Positions 1 through 6,765 of a stretch of DNA of 9,527 nt are shown one piece after another. Origin of the DNA: an uncultured Bacilli bacterium (GTDB lineage Bacteria > Bacillota_I > Bacilli_A > RF39 > UBA660). The translations under genes were made by a program, and so were the position numbers. Within the stretch, counting starts at the first letter, position 1. Every line of letters starts with the position of its first letter. Location of the stretch: NCBI GenBank assembly GCA_948874605.1, contig CAQRXS010000047.1, positions 1 to 9,527 on the forward strand, given 5' to 3'. The notes beneath the pieces are model-generated. The model saw only the letters and a list, made by a program, of their open reading frames with translations, made no database searches and was not told the origin of the DNA.

Positions 1-1224
1 GATATTGAAAAAGAATGGTATAAGTACGAAAACAAAGAATGGGCGAATGCAGTCATATTAACGAGTGATGAAAAAGAATACCAAAACAACGAAGTAATAC
101 CAGAAGATAACATCGAGTCTTATTTCGTATGGATACCAAAGTATAGGTATCAATTATGGAACTTAGAAGAGTATACAGAATTAACAGAAATTGATGAGAG
201 TAAAGTACATGAAATACCAGTGATATTTGGTGATTACAATACTAGTGATTCTGTAAGTGGTGAATGCACCACACCTATGACTTCTGGCAACATTGGTAAT
301 TGTGAAGAAGGAGACTACATGACACATCCCGCTTTCCTAAGTATTCCAAGTAATGGTTTTTGGGTAGGCAAATTTGAGCCAAGTAAAGGAAATGAGAATT
401 TGGATAATAGTAAAAATCCAGAAGGTTTACAAATTAAACCTAACAAAGTTAGTTGGCGTAGTATCCAAGTAGGCAATGCATTTTATACAAGTTATGAATA
501 TAAAAGAAACTTAGATAGTCATATGATGAAGAATACGGAATGGGGAGCTGTGGCATATCTACAACATAGTAAATATGGTTCAGGAACGAGTGTAAGATTT
601 AATAACAATTCTGACTTTATAACAGGCTATGCAAGTGTGAATGAACCTGAGTGTGGGTATACAGGGGATAATCAAGAATGTAATAAATATGGAACGACAG
701 AAGATGTAACAAAGCCTTATAATACAGAAACTGGAGTGCTAGCTAGTACGACTGGTAATATAACTGGAATTTATGATATGTCAGGTGGAGCTTGGGAGCA
801 TGTTATGGGTGTAATGACAGATGAAAATGGCGAACCATTAATTGGCAGAAGTACAACTCATAATTCAGGATTTAAAGGAAATGATGCAGAAAGCGGTTCT
901 TCAAATTCTGGATACAACTGGCCAGAAGAAAAATACTATGATAAATATTACTATGGGACTAGTACTTCTGAATATACAAGAAGAATATTAGGAGATGCGA
1001 CAGGAGAGATGGGCCCTTTTAAAAGCGTTACCTATGGAATAAAAAACGGAAGACAAATAGGTTCATGGTATGCCGCTCGTGTGGAATTTGTATATCCTAC
1101 GAATCCTTGGTTTATTCGTAGTGATGCATATTTTTGTGGTACAGAGGCAGGAGTGTTTGCATTCAGTAACTATGCTGGTTCAGTGGCTTCACATGGAAGT
1201 TTCCGAGTTGTACTTACCCCCTAA
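1..1224 (+). CDS. Surface/pilin-like protein with FGE-sulfatase (C-type lectin) C-terminal domain, 5' end missing
   Basis: The frame is open from the first base of the window, so 407 residues are visible and the real N-terminus lies upstream. The ATG at 220 is internal, because 73 in-frame residues precede it and include the segment YFVWIPKYRYQLWN. In order, one sees an N-terminal WANAVIL segment, the YFVWIPKY motif, two Cys near 265-303, GDYMTHPAF and GFWVGKFE (about 313-375), a CGYTG/QECNKYG stretch, GIYDMSGGAWEHVMGVM (about 769-816) and a C-terminal PWF-R...GVFAFSN...GSFRVVL (1105-1215). Such motifs belong to the formylglycine-generating-enzyme/C-lectin fold, used by many gut Firmicutes in prepilin-type or secreted ligand-binding proteins. 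Catalysis is not implied; a binding or display role is inferred. Any signal or prepilin peptide lies outside the window. The fold assignment is fairly sure, the function is not. Confidence 0.8.
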   Translation, partial: DIEKEWYKYENKEWANAVILTSDEKEYQNNEVIPEDNIESYFVWIPKYRYQLWNLEEYTELTEIDESKVHEIPVIFGDYNTSDSVSGECTTPMTSGNIGNCEEGDYMTHPAFLSIPSNGFWVGKFEPSKGNENLDNSKNPEGLQIKPNKVSWRSIQVGNAFYTSYEYKRNLDSHMMKNTEWGAVAYLQHSKYGSGTSVRFNNNSDFITGYASVNEPECGYTGDNQECNKYGTTEDVTKPYNTETGVLASTTGNITGIYDMSGGAWEHVMGVMTDENGEPLIGRSTTHNSGFKGNDAESGSSNSGYNWPEEKYYDKYYYGTSTSEYTRRILGDATGEMGPFKSVTYGIKNGRQIGSWYAARVEFVYPTNPWFIRSDAYFCGTEAGVFAFSNYAGSVASHGSFRVVLTP

Positions 1225-1255
1225 TTAAAGAATTTAAATGTTTGGACTGTTTTTC

Positions 1256-1284
1256 TTTACACCATTTTACATTAGTAGTATAAT
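1256..1284 (+). promoter_or_regulatory. Sigma-A promoter of the 1310-1894 gene
   Basis: TTTACA (1256-1261) and a perfect TATAAT (1279-1284) are separated by exactly 17 bases. The predicted start is near 1291, giving a leader of about 19 nt that carries a weak purine-rich site (about 1295-1304) before the ATG at 1310. Confidence 0.75.
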
Positions 1285-1309
1285 AGTTTTAACGAAAGAG
1301 TGAGATCAA

Positions 1310-1894
1310 ATGCAAGAAAGATACGGTGTAGGAATAACAAGAACCCAAAAAGAGCCATACTGTTTTCCTATGACATTAAAACAAATTGATGAGCTTACTA
1401 CAACAAAAAGCAAACAAGAAATTTTAGAAATAATTAGAAAAAATGATTCTACAATTTTAGAAACGAATGCCGAAAGAGTAACAATCTTTCAATTTCAAAA
1501 AAATCGTTGGAAAATATCTAATATTTCATATATTGATTCTGACCACCAGTACATTTTAAGCTTTTCCATGACGGAATTATTTAAAAAAGAAAGAGAAAAA
1601 AAAGTTTTAAATATTTTATACAATCATTTTTCTTCATTTCTAGAAAAGAAATTTGTGAGTAATACTATGAAAGAAACGATAAAACAGATGAAAACAAATA
1701 GTCAAGATTTTCTAAAAAGCTTTGAACAATTAGATTATATAGAAAAACGTTTTATTAGGGATTATCTTGCATCAAAATTTGATGTTACAAGTTTATCAAA
1801 AGAAAAACACCCAATAACAACTAAAATTTCTGACCTACAAAATGAGCCAATAATTATAGAAGATTATAAATTAGCAAAGAAGAAGGCAAGTTAA
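1310..1894 (+). CDS. Hypothetical protein, 194 aa, function unknown
   Basis: I do not recognise this protein. It is a soluble-looking, lysine-rich chain without a signal peptide or membrane segment. The N-terminal third reads like a helical segment (MTLKQIDELT...EILEIIRKN, residues 21-45). A small beta-rich part follows (ERVTIFQFQKNRWKISNISYI, about 55-75), then a long charged helical stretch (about 88-150). The tail is basic (LAKKKAS). The gene has its own promoter (1256-1284) and its own terminator, whose 5' arm lies inside the last codons, so it appears to be a separate transcription unit just upstream of the yqfC cluster. The start ATG is supported by the promoter position; the ribosome site (GAGTGAG) is weak. 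Start and end are fairly sure. Confidence 0.75.
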   Translation: MQERYGVGITRTQKEPYCFPMTLKQIDELTTTKSKQEILEIIRKNDSTILETNAERVTIFQFQKNRWKISNISYIDSDHQYILSFSMTELFKKEREKKVLNILYNHFSSFLEKKFVSNTMKETIKQMKTNSQDFLKSFEQLDYIEKRFIRDYLASKFDVTSLSKEKHPITTKISDLQNEPIIIEDYKLAKKKAS

Positions 1895-1910
1895 TAGCTT
1901 TCTTTTTTTT
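1876..1910 (+). terminator. Rho-independent terminator overlapping the stop codon
   Basis: The arm 1876-1887 pairs with 1897-1908 (12 pairs including G-T wobbles). The loop is nine bases (1888-1896), and the T-run 1903-1910 forms part of the 3' arm. The TAA stop (1892-1894) of the upstream gene lies in the loop, so its last codons supply the 5' arm. Confidence 0.7.
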
Positions 1911-1934
1911 GCATATACTTTCTTAGGTGATAGT

Positions 1935-2183
1935 ATGCATCTTTATAAAACTATGAAAAGCTTCCTACTTGATCAAAACTATTTTATTGATATGTGGGAG
2001 AATTACATTCATGTATATGGTCTTGTAGATATTGATGTACTTGGCGAAAAACAAATTGTGTTAATTTTAGAAAAATTCAAATTAAATTTGAAGGGCCAAG
2101 ACTTTCGCGTATTAAAACTTACAAAACAAGAAATTTTGATACAAGGTATTTTAGAAGGGGTGAATATTTTGTATGGAGAATAA
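1935..2183 (+). CDS. yqfC: YqfC family sporulation protein
   Basis: This 82-aa protein matches the small YqfC family in size and layout. A short N-terminal lead precedes repeated beta strands (YIHVYGLVDIDVLGEKQIVLILEKFKLNLKG, about 24-54) and a C-terminal LTKQEILIQGILEGVNI segment typical of the family. In Bacillus subtilis yqfC and yqfD are expressed in the mother cell under sigma-E, and both are needed for efficient sporulation; the biochemical role is not settled. The direct link to yqfD supports the call more strongly than the sequence alone. Translation probably starts at the ATG after AGGTGA (1925-1930). A TATACT hexamer at 1914-1919 could be a -10, but I see no matching -35. The stop overlaps the yqfD start by 11 bases. 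Confidence 0.8.
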   Translation: MHLYKTMKSFLLDQNYFIDMWENYIHVYGLVDIDVLGEKQIVLILEKFKLNLKGQDFRVLKLTKQEILIQGILEGVNILYGE

Positions 2184-3318
2184 TTATTTCTGGGTCGAAA
2201 TCGAATTAAAACAAAAAGAACGATTTATGTTAAAGTGTTTTAAAATGAGAGTATCCATTTTTGAAACGAAAGAAGAAGGAAATAAACTGTTTGTTAAAAT
2301 TAAAGCAGAAGACTTTAAAAAAATGAAGCATATTTGGTTTGTAAAAATTAAGAAAAAAGATGTAACTGGCGTTTTAAAACTTAAAAATCAAATAAAAAAG
2401 CATCATATTTTTTTACTCGCTTGCATTTTTGGAATAGGTTTATTATTTTTTCTTTCTCGCGTCATGGTAAAAGTGGAAGTTATTCATTCAAAAAAAGAAA
2501 TACGCGATTTAGTTAGCTTAACTTTAGAAGAAAAAGGGATAAAAAAAAATACTTTACGTAAAAGCTATGAAGAAATAGAAAAAATAAAAAAAGAAATATT
2601 AAACGAATATCCTGAAAAATTAGAATGGATTGAAATTGAAACAAACGGGATGAACTACATAGTTCGAGTAGAAGAAAGAAAAATAGAAACGATGGAAGAA
2701 GAGAAGAAAAGTTGTCATATTATAGCCACAAAAGATGGTATTATAAAAAACATGATTTTTAAAAAAGGAGAAGCGGAAGTTCAAATTAATGATTCTGTCA
2801 AAAAAGGTGATATTTTAGTACGAGGAATCATAAAAAAAGATGAAATAGAAAAAGGAACTGTGTGTGCAAGTGGCGAGATTTATGCAGAAGTTTGGTACCA
2901 TGTAAGTGTGAGTTTGCCTATGGAATATGTGACAACTAAAAGAACTGGAAAAAAAAGATGGAATATTCGCTACCGTAATTCCTATTATGATGACTTTATA
3001 TTTCGTAGTCGACTTCAAAATTATGAAGAAGAAAAAACACCAATCTTTCGTTTTCTAGGGCAAGAAATATCTTTTGTTACCCAATATGAAGTAGAAAAAA
3101 TAAAAAACACTTATTCAAAAGAAGAAGCAGAAGAAATTGCCATAAAAGAAGCCCTTGCTAAAATTACCAGCACATTAAAGGAAAAAGAGGAGATTATAGA
3201 TAAAAAAGTTTTGAAAAAAGAAGAAATTAATAGTACAATGAATATAGAGGTTTTTGTATCAGTGAAAGAGTCTATAGGCGAGGTGCAAGAATTTGAATGG
3301 GAACCAGTAGGTGAATAG
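2173..3318 (+). CDS. yqfD: Sporulation protein YqfD
   Basis: This 381-aa protein is close to the usual size of YqfD (about 400 aa). A cytoplasmic N-terminal part of about 75 residues is followed by one membrane segment (about 79-96, IFLLACIFGIGLLFFL). Next comes a POTRA-like region (VEVIHSKKEIRDLV...YPEKLEWIEIETNGMNYIVRVEER, about 101-170). A small barrel-like segment contains KDGIIKNMIFKKGEAEVQINDSVKKGDILVRG (about 185-215), and a Lys/Glu-rich C-terminal part ends the protein. In the family this extracytoplasmic part faces the space around the forespore; the mutant is blocked late in sporulation in B. subtilis. The ATG at 2173 lies inside yqfC and is served by AGAAGGGG (2153-2160), 12 bases upstream. 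The overlap implies translational coupling with yqfC. Confidence 0.88.
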   Translation: MENNYFWVEIELKQKERFMLKCFKMRVSIFETKEEGNKLFVKIKAEDFKKMKHIWFVKIKKKDVTGVLKLKNQIKKHHIFLLACIFGIGLLFFLSRVMVKVEVIHSKKEIRDLVSLTLEEKGIKKNTLRKSYEEIEKIKKEILNEYPEKLEWIEIETNGMNYIVRVEERKIETMEEEKKSCHIIATKDGIIKNMIFKKGEAEVQINDSVKKGDILVRGIIKKDEIEKGTVCASGEIYAEVWYHVSVSLPMEYVTTKRTGKKRWNIRYRNSYYDDFIFRSRLQNYEEEKTPIFRFLGQEISFVTQYEVEKIKNTYSKEEAEEIAIKEALAKITSTLKEKEEIIDKKVLKKEEINSTMNIEVFVSVKESIGEVQEFEWEPVGE

Positions 3319-3335
3319 AATAGAAGTGGTGGATT

Positions 3336-3953
3336 ATGGAATTACAGATTGTCTCAAATACTTTGAAAGATATTTGGCCAATGTTAACAATCTTTTTAGT
3401 TGTTATTATTTCAATACGTGTCACATATGTGCGCGTAAATCATGAAAAATTTATTTTCCATAAAGAATTTTTAAATTTAGTATTTGTTGTATATGCCTTA
3501 TTATTATTTCAAATGCTTACAAATACCGAGTTAAATACCTCTGGTGGGTTAAATTTAATTCCATTTACAGAAATTCTTCGATATAAGGTTGGAACGCCTG
3601 GTTTTAACTTAAATGTTATTGGAAATATTGCAATGTTCATTCCGTTTGGTTATTTTGTATCTGGCTATGTGAAAGCAAGTAAAATTAGTCATATTTTATT
3701 CATTAGTACCATAACAAGTTCCACAGTGGAGTTTGTACAACATTTTATTGGGCGAAGCTTTGATGTAGATGATATCCTTTTAAATGTTACAGGAGCGATT
3801 ATCGGCTTCTTACTATATGTTGGATTTTCAGCAATAAAGAAACATCTTCCAAGATTTTTCCGAAGTGACACTTTTTATAATATTCTTTGTATTGTGCTAT
3901 CTATATTAGTTGTGTTATATTATTTACAAGTGATGGGAATTAAAATTTATTAA
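3336..3953 (+). CDS. VanZ-like family membrane protein
   Basis: This 205-aa polytopic protein has about five or six hydrophobic segments (roughly 13-30, 45-62, 94-112, 118-135, 147-166 and 181-199). It carries the family signatures NLIPF (73-77), GNIAMFIPFG (96-105) and SFDVDDILLNVTGAIIG (141-157), the latter typical of the VanZ-like domain. VanZ itself gives low-level teicoplanin resistance. Most relatives are housekeeping envelope proteins of unknown function, so resistance should not be assumed. The C-terminal extra membrane segment lies beyond the core domain. The gene begins 17 bases after yqfD and ends 18 bases before ybeY, so it is part of the operon, occupying the place of phoH and yqfF in Bacillus. 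The ribosome site is poor (GGTGG, 3328-3332). Confidence 0.87.
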   Translation: MELQIVSNTLKDIWPMLTIFLVVIISIRVTYVRVNHEKFIFHKEFLNLVFVVYALLLFQMLTNTELNTSGGLNLIPFTEILRYKVGTPGFNLNVIGNIAMFIPFGYFVSGYVKASKISHILFISTITSSTVEFVQHFIGRSFDVDDILLNVTGAIIGFLLYVGFSAIKKHLPRFFRSDTFYNILCIVLSILVVLYYLQVMGIKIY

Positions 3954-3971
3954 TTTAGTGGGGTTTTACTT

Positions 3972-4412
3972 ATGAATGAATATGTAATTAATGATTTATA
4001 TGGATATCAAGATTATGAGTATTTGAACAACGTCATAGAAAGAGTATTTTTCCATGAAAAAGTTTCAAATGCTGTTTGTTCCATAATATTTGTGGATAAT
4101 CAAGAGATTCAAGAATTAAATAAAACAGCAAGAGGGATAGATCGAGTTACTGATGTAATAAGTTTTGCTCTTGAAGATGGAGAAACAATAAAAAATTCAG
4201 AGTTACGAATTTTAGGAGATATTTATATTTCTATTCCAAAAATGCAAGAACAAGCAAGTGAATATGGACACAGCGAAAAAAGGGAATTATCATTTCTATG
4301 TGTTCATGGGCTTCTTCATTTACTTGGTTACGATCATCAAACAAAAGAAGAAGAGCAAATTATGTTTGATTTACAGGAGGAAATTTTGAATGAAGAAGGA
4401 ATTACCAGATAA
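3972..4412 (+). CDS. ybeY: Endoribonuclease YbeY (rRNA maturation factor)
   Basis: YbeY is a zinc-dependent RNase that acts in 16S rRNA 3'-end maturation and ribosome quality control. The 146-aa product has the expected length. The zinc motif HxxxHxxxxxH is intact as HGLLHLLGYDH, with His112, His116 and His122. Other conserved blocks are RVTDVISFALEDG (58-70) and LGDIYIS (81-87). The start ATG follows GTGGGG (3959-3963) at 8 bases. Its 3' end overlaps dgkA by 23 bases and contains the dgkA ribosome site, an arrangement expected to couple translation. The ybeY-dgkA-era order is the standard Firmicute one. Confidence 0.95.
   Translation: MNEYVINDLYGYQDYEYLNNVIERVFFHEKVSNAVCSIIFVDNQEIQELNKTARGIDRVTDVISFALEDGETIKNSELRILGDIYISIPKMQEQASEYGHSEKRELSFLCVHGLLHLLGYDHQTKEEEQIMFDLQEEILNEEGITR
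4375..4380 (+). promoter_or_regulatory. Shine-Dalgarno site of dgkA inside ybeY
   Basis: A perfect AGGAGG lies within the coding end of ybeY, 9 bases before the ATG at 4390. It fixes that ATG as the dgkA start despite the 23-base gene overlap. Confidence 0.85.
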
Positions 4413-4773
4413 AAAAGAGCCAATGTTGACTCATTACAGAAAAAGCATAAAGTATTCTTTGGAAGGGCTATTATCCGCGTTTCTTTCCGAAAGAAGCTTC
4501 CATCTTTATTTTCTTTGTGCTATCTTGGTCATATCTTTAAGTTTCTTGCTTCAAATATCAAAATACGATGCTATTATAGTTAGTATCATACTAATACTAA
4601 TTTTGGCTATGGAACTTATTAATACAGCAATAGAATCTGTAGTAGACATGGTTATGAAAGAATATCATCCCTATGCAAAACGTGCCAAAGATTGTGCAGC
4701 CTCTGCAACATTCGTGCTTGTTGTACTTGGTATTGCATTAGGTTTTGTTATATTCATTCCATATATGAAATAG
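4390..4773 (+). CDS. dgkA: Diacylglycerol/undecaprenol kinase family protein
   Basis: A small (127 aa) integral-membrane lipid kinase of the DgkA family. Gram-positive members usually phosphorylate undecaprenol to feed the peptidoglycan lipid carrier, although the name refers to diacylglycerol. Three hydrophobic segments are visible (about 40-56, 60-78 and 105-124). The conserved ELINTAIESVVDMV (75-88) and AKRAKDCAASAT (96-107) carry the metal and nucleotide-binding Glu and Asp residues. Near the N-terminus, SERSFHLY (33-40) matches the family's E-N-R-H type motif. The length is normal for this family. The gene overlaps ybeY by 23 bases, has a perfect AGGAGG, and its stop (TAG) abuts the era ribosome site. 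Confidence 0.93.
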   Translation: MKKELPDKKEPMLTHYRKSIKYSLEGLLSAFLSERSFHLYFLCAILVISLSFLLQISKYDAIIVSIILILILAMELINTAIESVVDMVMKEYHPYAKRAKDCAASATFVLVVLGIALGFVIFIPYMK

Positions 4774-4786
4774 GAGGTTGTAGTAA

Positions 4787-5677
4787 ATGAAAAGTGGTTT
4801 TGTAAGTTTAATTGGGAGACCAAATGTAGGAAAAAGTACTCTTTTAAATTCAATTTTAGATTTTAAAGTCGCGATTACGTCTGATAAAGCGCAAACAACT
4901 CGTAATATTATTCAAGGAATTTACAATGAAAGTGATACTCAAATAATTTTCTTAGATACTCCTGGTATTCATAAACCAAAAAGTAAATTAGGAAAAATTC
5001 TAAATAAAGAAAGCTATTCGCTTACAAAAGATGTAGATGTTATTTTATTTGTTGTAGATGCGAAAGAAGGATTAGGACATGGAGATAAATTTATCGTGGA
5101 ATCTTTAAAGAAAAGTGATTCTCCAGTAATTTTAGTCTTAAACAAAATTGATTCAATGACAAGAGAAGAACTAATGAAGCGTATTACTGAATACAAAGAT
5201 ATTTATCCATTTGCTGAAATAGTGCCTGTAAGTGCCTTAACAAAAGATAATGTTGCCCATTTAATAGAAGTCATAAAAAAATATTTAACAGGGAATGTTC
5301 GCTATTTTGAAGAAGATATGGTTACAAGTAATTCTCTATCTTTTATGGCAAGTGAACTGGTACGTGAAAAATTGCTTCGCGTAACAATTGAAGAAGTACC
5401 ACACTCTCTTACCTGTGTGACAACTAAATTTGAAGAAAAAAGTGATTTAGTTACCATTTTAGTTGACATTATTGTAGATCGAGATTCTATTAAACGAATT
5501 GTAATCGGTGCAGGTGGCGAGAGATTAAAAATGGTAGGAATAGAAACAAGAAAAGAATTAGAAACAATGATAGGAAAAAAAGTATACTTAGAATTATATG
5601 TAAAAACGATTAAAAATTGGAAAGAAAAAACAAGTTATTTAAAAGAATTAGGCTTTGATGAATTAAATTTAAAATAA
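4787..5677 (+). CDS. era: GTPase Era
   Basis: Era is an essential GTPase that binds 16S rRNA near the anti-Shine-Dalgarno end and checks small-subunit assembly. The 296-aa product is full length. The G domain shows G1 GRPNVGKST (10-18), switch residues TT (37-38), G3 DTPG (57-60), G4 NKID (119-122) and G5 SAL (149-151). The C-terminal KH domain carries IVIGAGGERLKMVG (238-251) with its GxxG loop. The start follows AGGAGG (4772-4777) at 9 bases, and that site overlaps the dgkA stop codon. cdd, which separates dgkA from era in Bacillus subtilis, is absent here. Confidence 0.97.
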   Translation: MKSGFVSLIGRPNVGKSTLLNSILDFKVAITSDKAQTTRNIIQGIYNESDTQIIFLDTPGIHKPKSKLGKILNKESYSLTKDVDVILFVVDAKEGLGHGDKFIVESLKKSDSPVILVLNKIDSMTREELMKRITEYKDIYPFAEIVPVSALTKDNVAHLIEVIKKYLTGNVRYFEEDMVTSNSLSFMASELVREKLLRVTIEEVPHSLTCVTTKFEEKSDLVTILVDIIVDRDSIKRIVIGAGGERLKMVGIETRKELETMIGKKVYLELYVKTIKNWKEKTSYLKELGFDELNLK

Positions 5678-5732
5678 TATGAATAAAAAGTTTTCATGCT
5701 TCCCATGATAATAACAGAAAGGGATTGAATTT

Positions 5733-5822
5733 ATGACAAAAAAAGAAGCATGGGAAAAATTTAAAGAGACTGGAGAAATTAAATATTATTTAAAATATAA
5801 AGGAAAAGATGTGGAATTATGA
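5733..5822 (+). CDS. yqzL: YqzL-like small protein, 29 aa
   Basis: A 30-codon frame starts at ATG 5733 after AAAGGG (5718-5723) with 9 bases between, and ends in TGA (5820-5822). The product begins with KEAWEKFKETGEIKYYLKYK, matching the pattern of YqzL proteins, which have an aromatic/Phe-rich start followed by TGxIxxYLxYK. It sits exactly where yqzL lies in Bacillus, between era and recO. At 29 residues it is shorter than Bacillus YqzL (about 45-50), ending soon after the conserved core. Its TGA overlaps the recO ATG in an ATGA motif, so recO translation is probably coupled to it. Function in the family is unknown. The call rests on position, motif and ribosome site together. Confidence 0.75.
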   Translation: MTKKEAWEKFKETGEIKYYLKYKGKDVEL

Positions 5823-6571
5823 TAGAAAAAGTGACGGGTTTTATTGTTAGTACTGTAAGTTTTAAAGACACGTCGCTTATTTTAAACATTTTTACAAAAG
5901 AATACGGGCTAATAGGTGTAATGGGGCGAGGCGTGAAATCAATGAAAAATAGACTTCGTGCTTTGACTCAACAATTCACTTATGGCTTTTTTTATATTTA
6001 TTATAAAGAAAATAAATTATCTTTATTAAAAGATGCAGATATCATTAATCCTTTAGAATATCTTCATGGGGACATAACTTTAATTGGCTATTTGAACTAT
6101 ATTTCAGAGCTTGCAAGTCAAGTATACAAAGAAAGTGAAGAAAAACTTCTATTCGATTTGTTGATAGAGATTATCCTAAAAATGAACGAGGGCCTTGATC
6201 CAGAAGTTTTAATGAATATATTTGAAATTAAATGTTTACCTTTTTTATGCGTAGGGATTTTGTTAGATGAATGTTCCAAGTGTGGTTCTACAAAAAATAT
6301 TGTAACAATTGATGGGGATGCTGGAGGATTAATTTGTAGAAATTGCTACCGAAATGAACGTGTTGTGTCCATAAAATCAATAAAACTTCTTCGATTGTAT
6401 TTTTATATTGATGTTAAAAGTATTACAAAATTAGATATTGCGAAAGAAAACAAAGAAGAAATTGATACATTTTTAAACATATACTATCGTAGATATACAG
6501 GAATGTATTTGAAAAGTAAAGATTTCTTGCAGAAATTAAAAGAACCTCCGTTAGTTGAAAAGGAAGCCTGA
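5819..6571 (+). CDS. recO: DNA repair protein RecO
   Basis: RecO loads RecA on SSB-coated single strands in the RecFOR recombination path and anneals complementary strands. The 250-aa product has the usual length. The N-terminal OB-fold part starts with TGFIVSTVSFKDTSLILNIFTKEYGLIGVMGRGVKSMKNR (6-45, typical of RecO), then comes a helical region. A four-Cys zinc site of Gram-positive RecO follows: CSKC (Cys152, Cys155) and CRNC (Cys173, Cys176). The ATG overlaps the upstream YqzL-like TGA by four bases, and no strong ribosome site of its own is visible, which supports coupled translation. It is the last gene of the cluster before a terminator. Confidence 0.95.
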   Translation: MIEKVTGFIVSTVSFKDTSLILNIFTKEYGLIGVMGRGVKSMKNRLRALTQQFTYGFFYIYYKENKLSLLKDADIINPLEYLHGDITLIGYLNYISELASQVYKESEEKLLFDLLIEIILKMNEGLDPEVLMNIFEIKCLPFLCVGILLDECSKCGSTKNIVTIDGDAGGLICRNCYRNERVVSIKSIKLLRLYFYIDVKSITKLDIAKENKEEIDTFLNIYYRRYTGMYLKSKDFLQKLKEPPLVEKEA

Positions 6572-6590
6572 AATAATTATGTTTTTATTA

Positions 6591-6623
6591 AGAGAGATTC
6601 TACGCTGGAATAGAATCTTTTTC
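6591..6623 (+). terminator. Rho-independent terminator after recO
   Basis: A perfect 8-bp stem (6595-6602 with 6611-6618) is extended by about four weaker pairs outside. The loop is eight bases (CGCTGGAA, 6603-6610), and a T-run starts at 6618. It lies 20 bases after the recO stop and marks the end of the yqfC-recO cluster. Confidence 0.8.
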
Positions 6624-6708
6624 TATCTGGTTTTCTCATATAGTATCTAAAAATAAAAGTTTTTAATCATTAGGAAATAGTATGTGAAAATTCCAAAGCC
6701 TATGCAGT

Positions 6709-6737
6709 TTGACAAAACGATATTTTGGTGCTAGACT
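6709..6737 (+). promoter_or_regulatory. Extended -10 promoter of the 6766-7443 gene
   Basis: A consensus TTGACA (6709-6714) and TAGACT (6732-6737) are 17 bases apart, with the TG of an extended -10 (TGC directly before the hexamer). Predicted transcription starts near 6744, only a few bases before an AGGAG (6748-6752). Confidence 0.75.
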
Positions 6738-6765
6738 AGCCAAAAAAAGGAGAAAAGATTTTAAA

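Noticed and set aside
1226..1259. TAAAGAA/TTCTTTA inverted repeat after the first gene as a terminator
   Set aside because: The 7-bp stem is all weak pairs but one, the loop is 20 bases and no T-run follows; the 3' arm overlaps the next promoter.
1891..1919. Sigma-E-like promoter (CATATACT) before yqfC
   Set aside because: The predicted start would fall on the ribosome site, and the -35 side lies in a terminator T-run.
2815..3018. Minus-strand 67-codon frame antisense to yqfD
   Set aside because: It is low-complexity Phe/Ser/Tyr-rich sequence, the reverse of Lys/Glu codons; no start signals.
3336..3953. Reading the VanZ-like gene as a glycopeptide resistance determinant
   Set aside because: No vanH, vanA/B or vanX neighbours are present, and most VanZ-domain proteins are not resistance factors.
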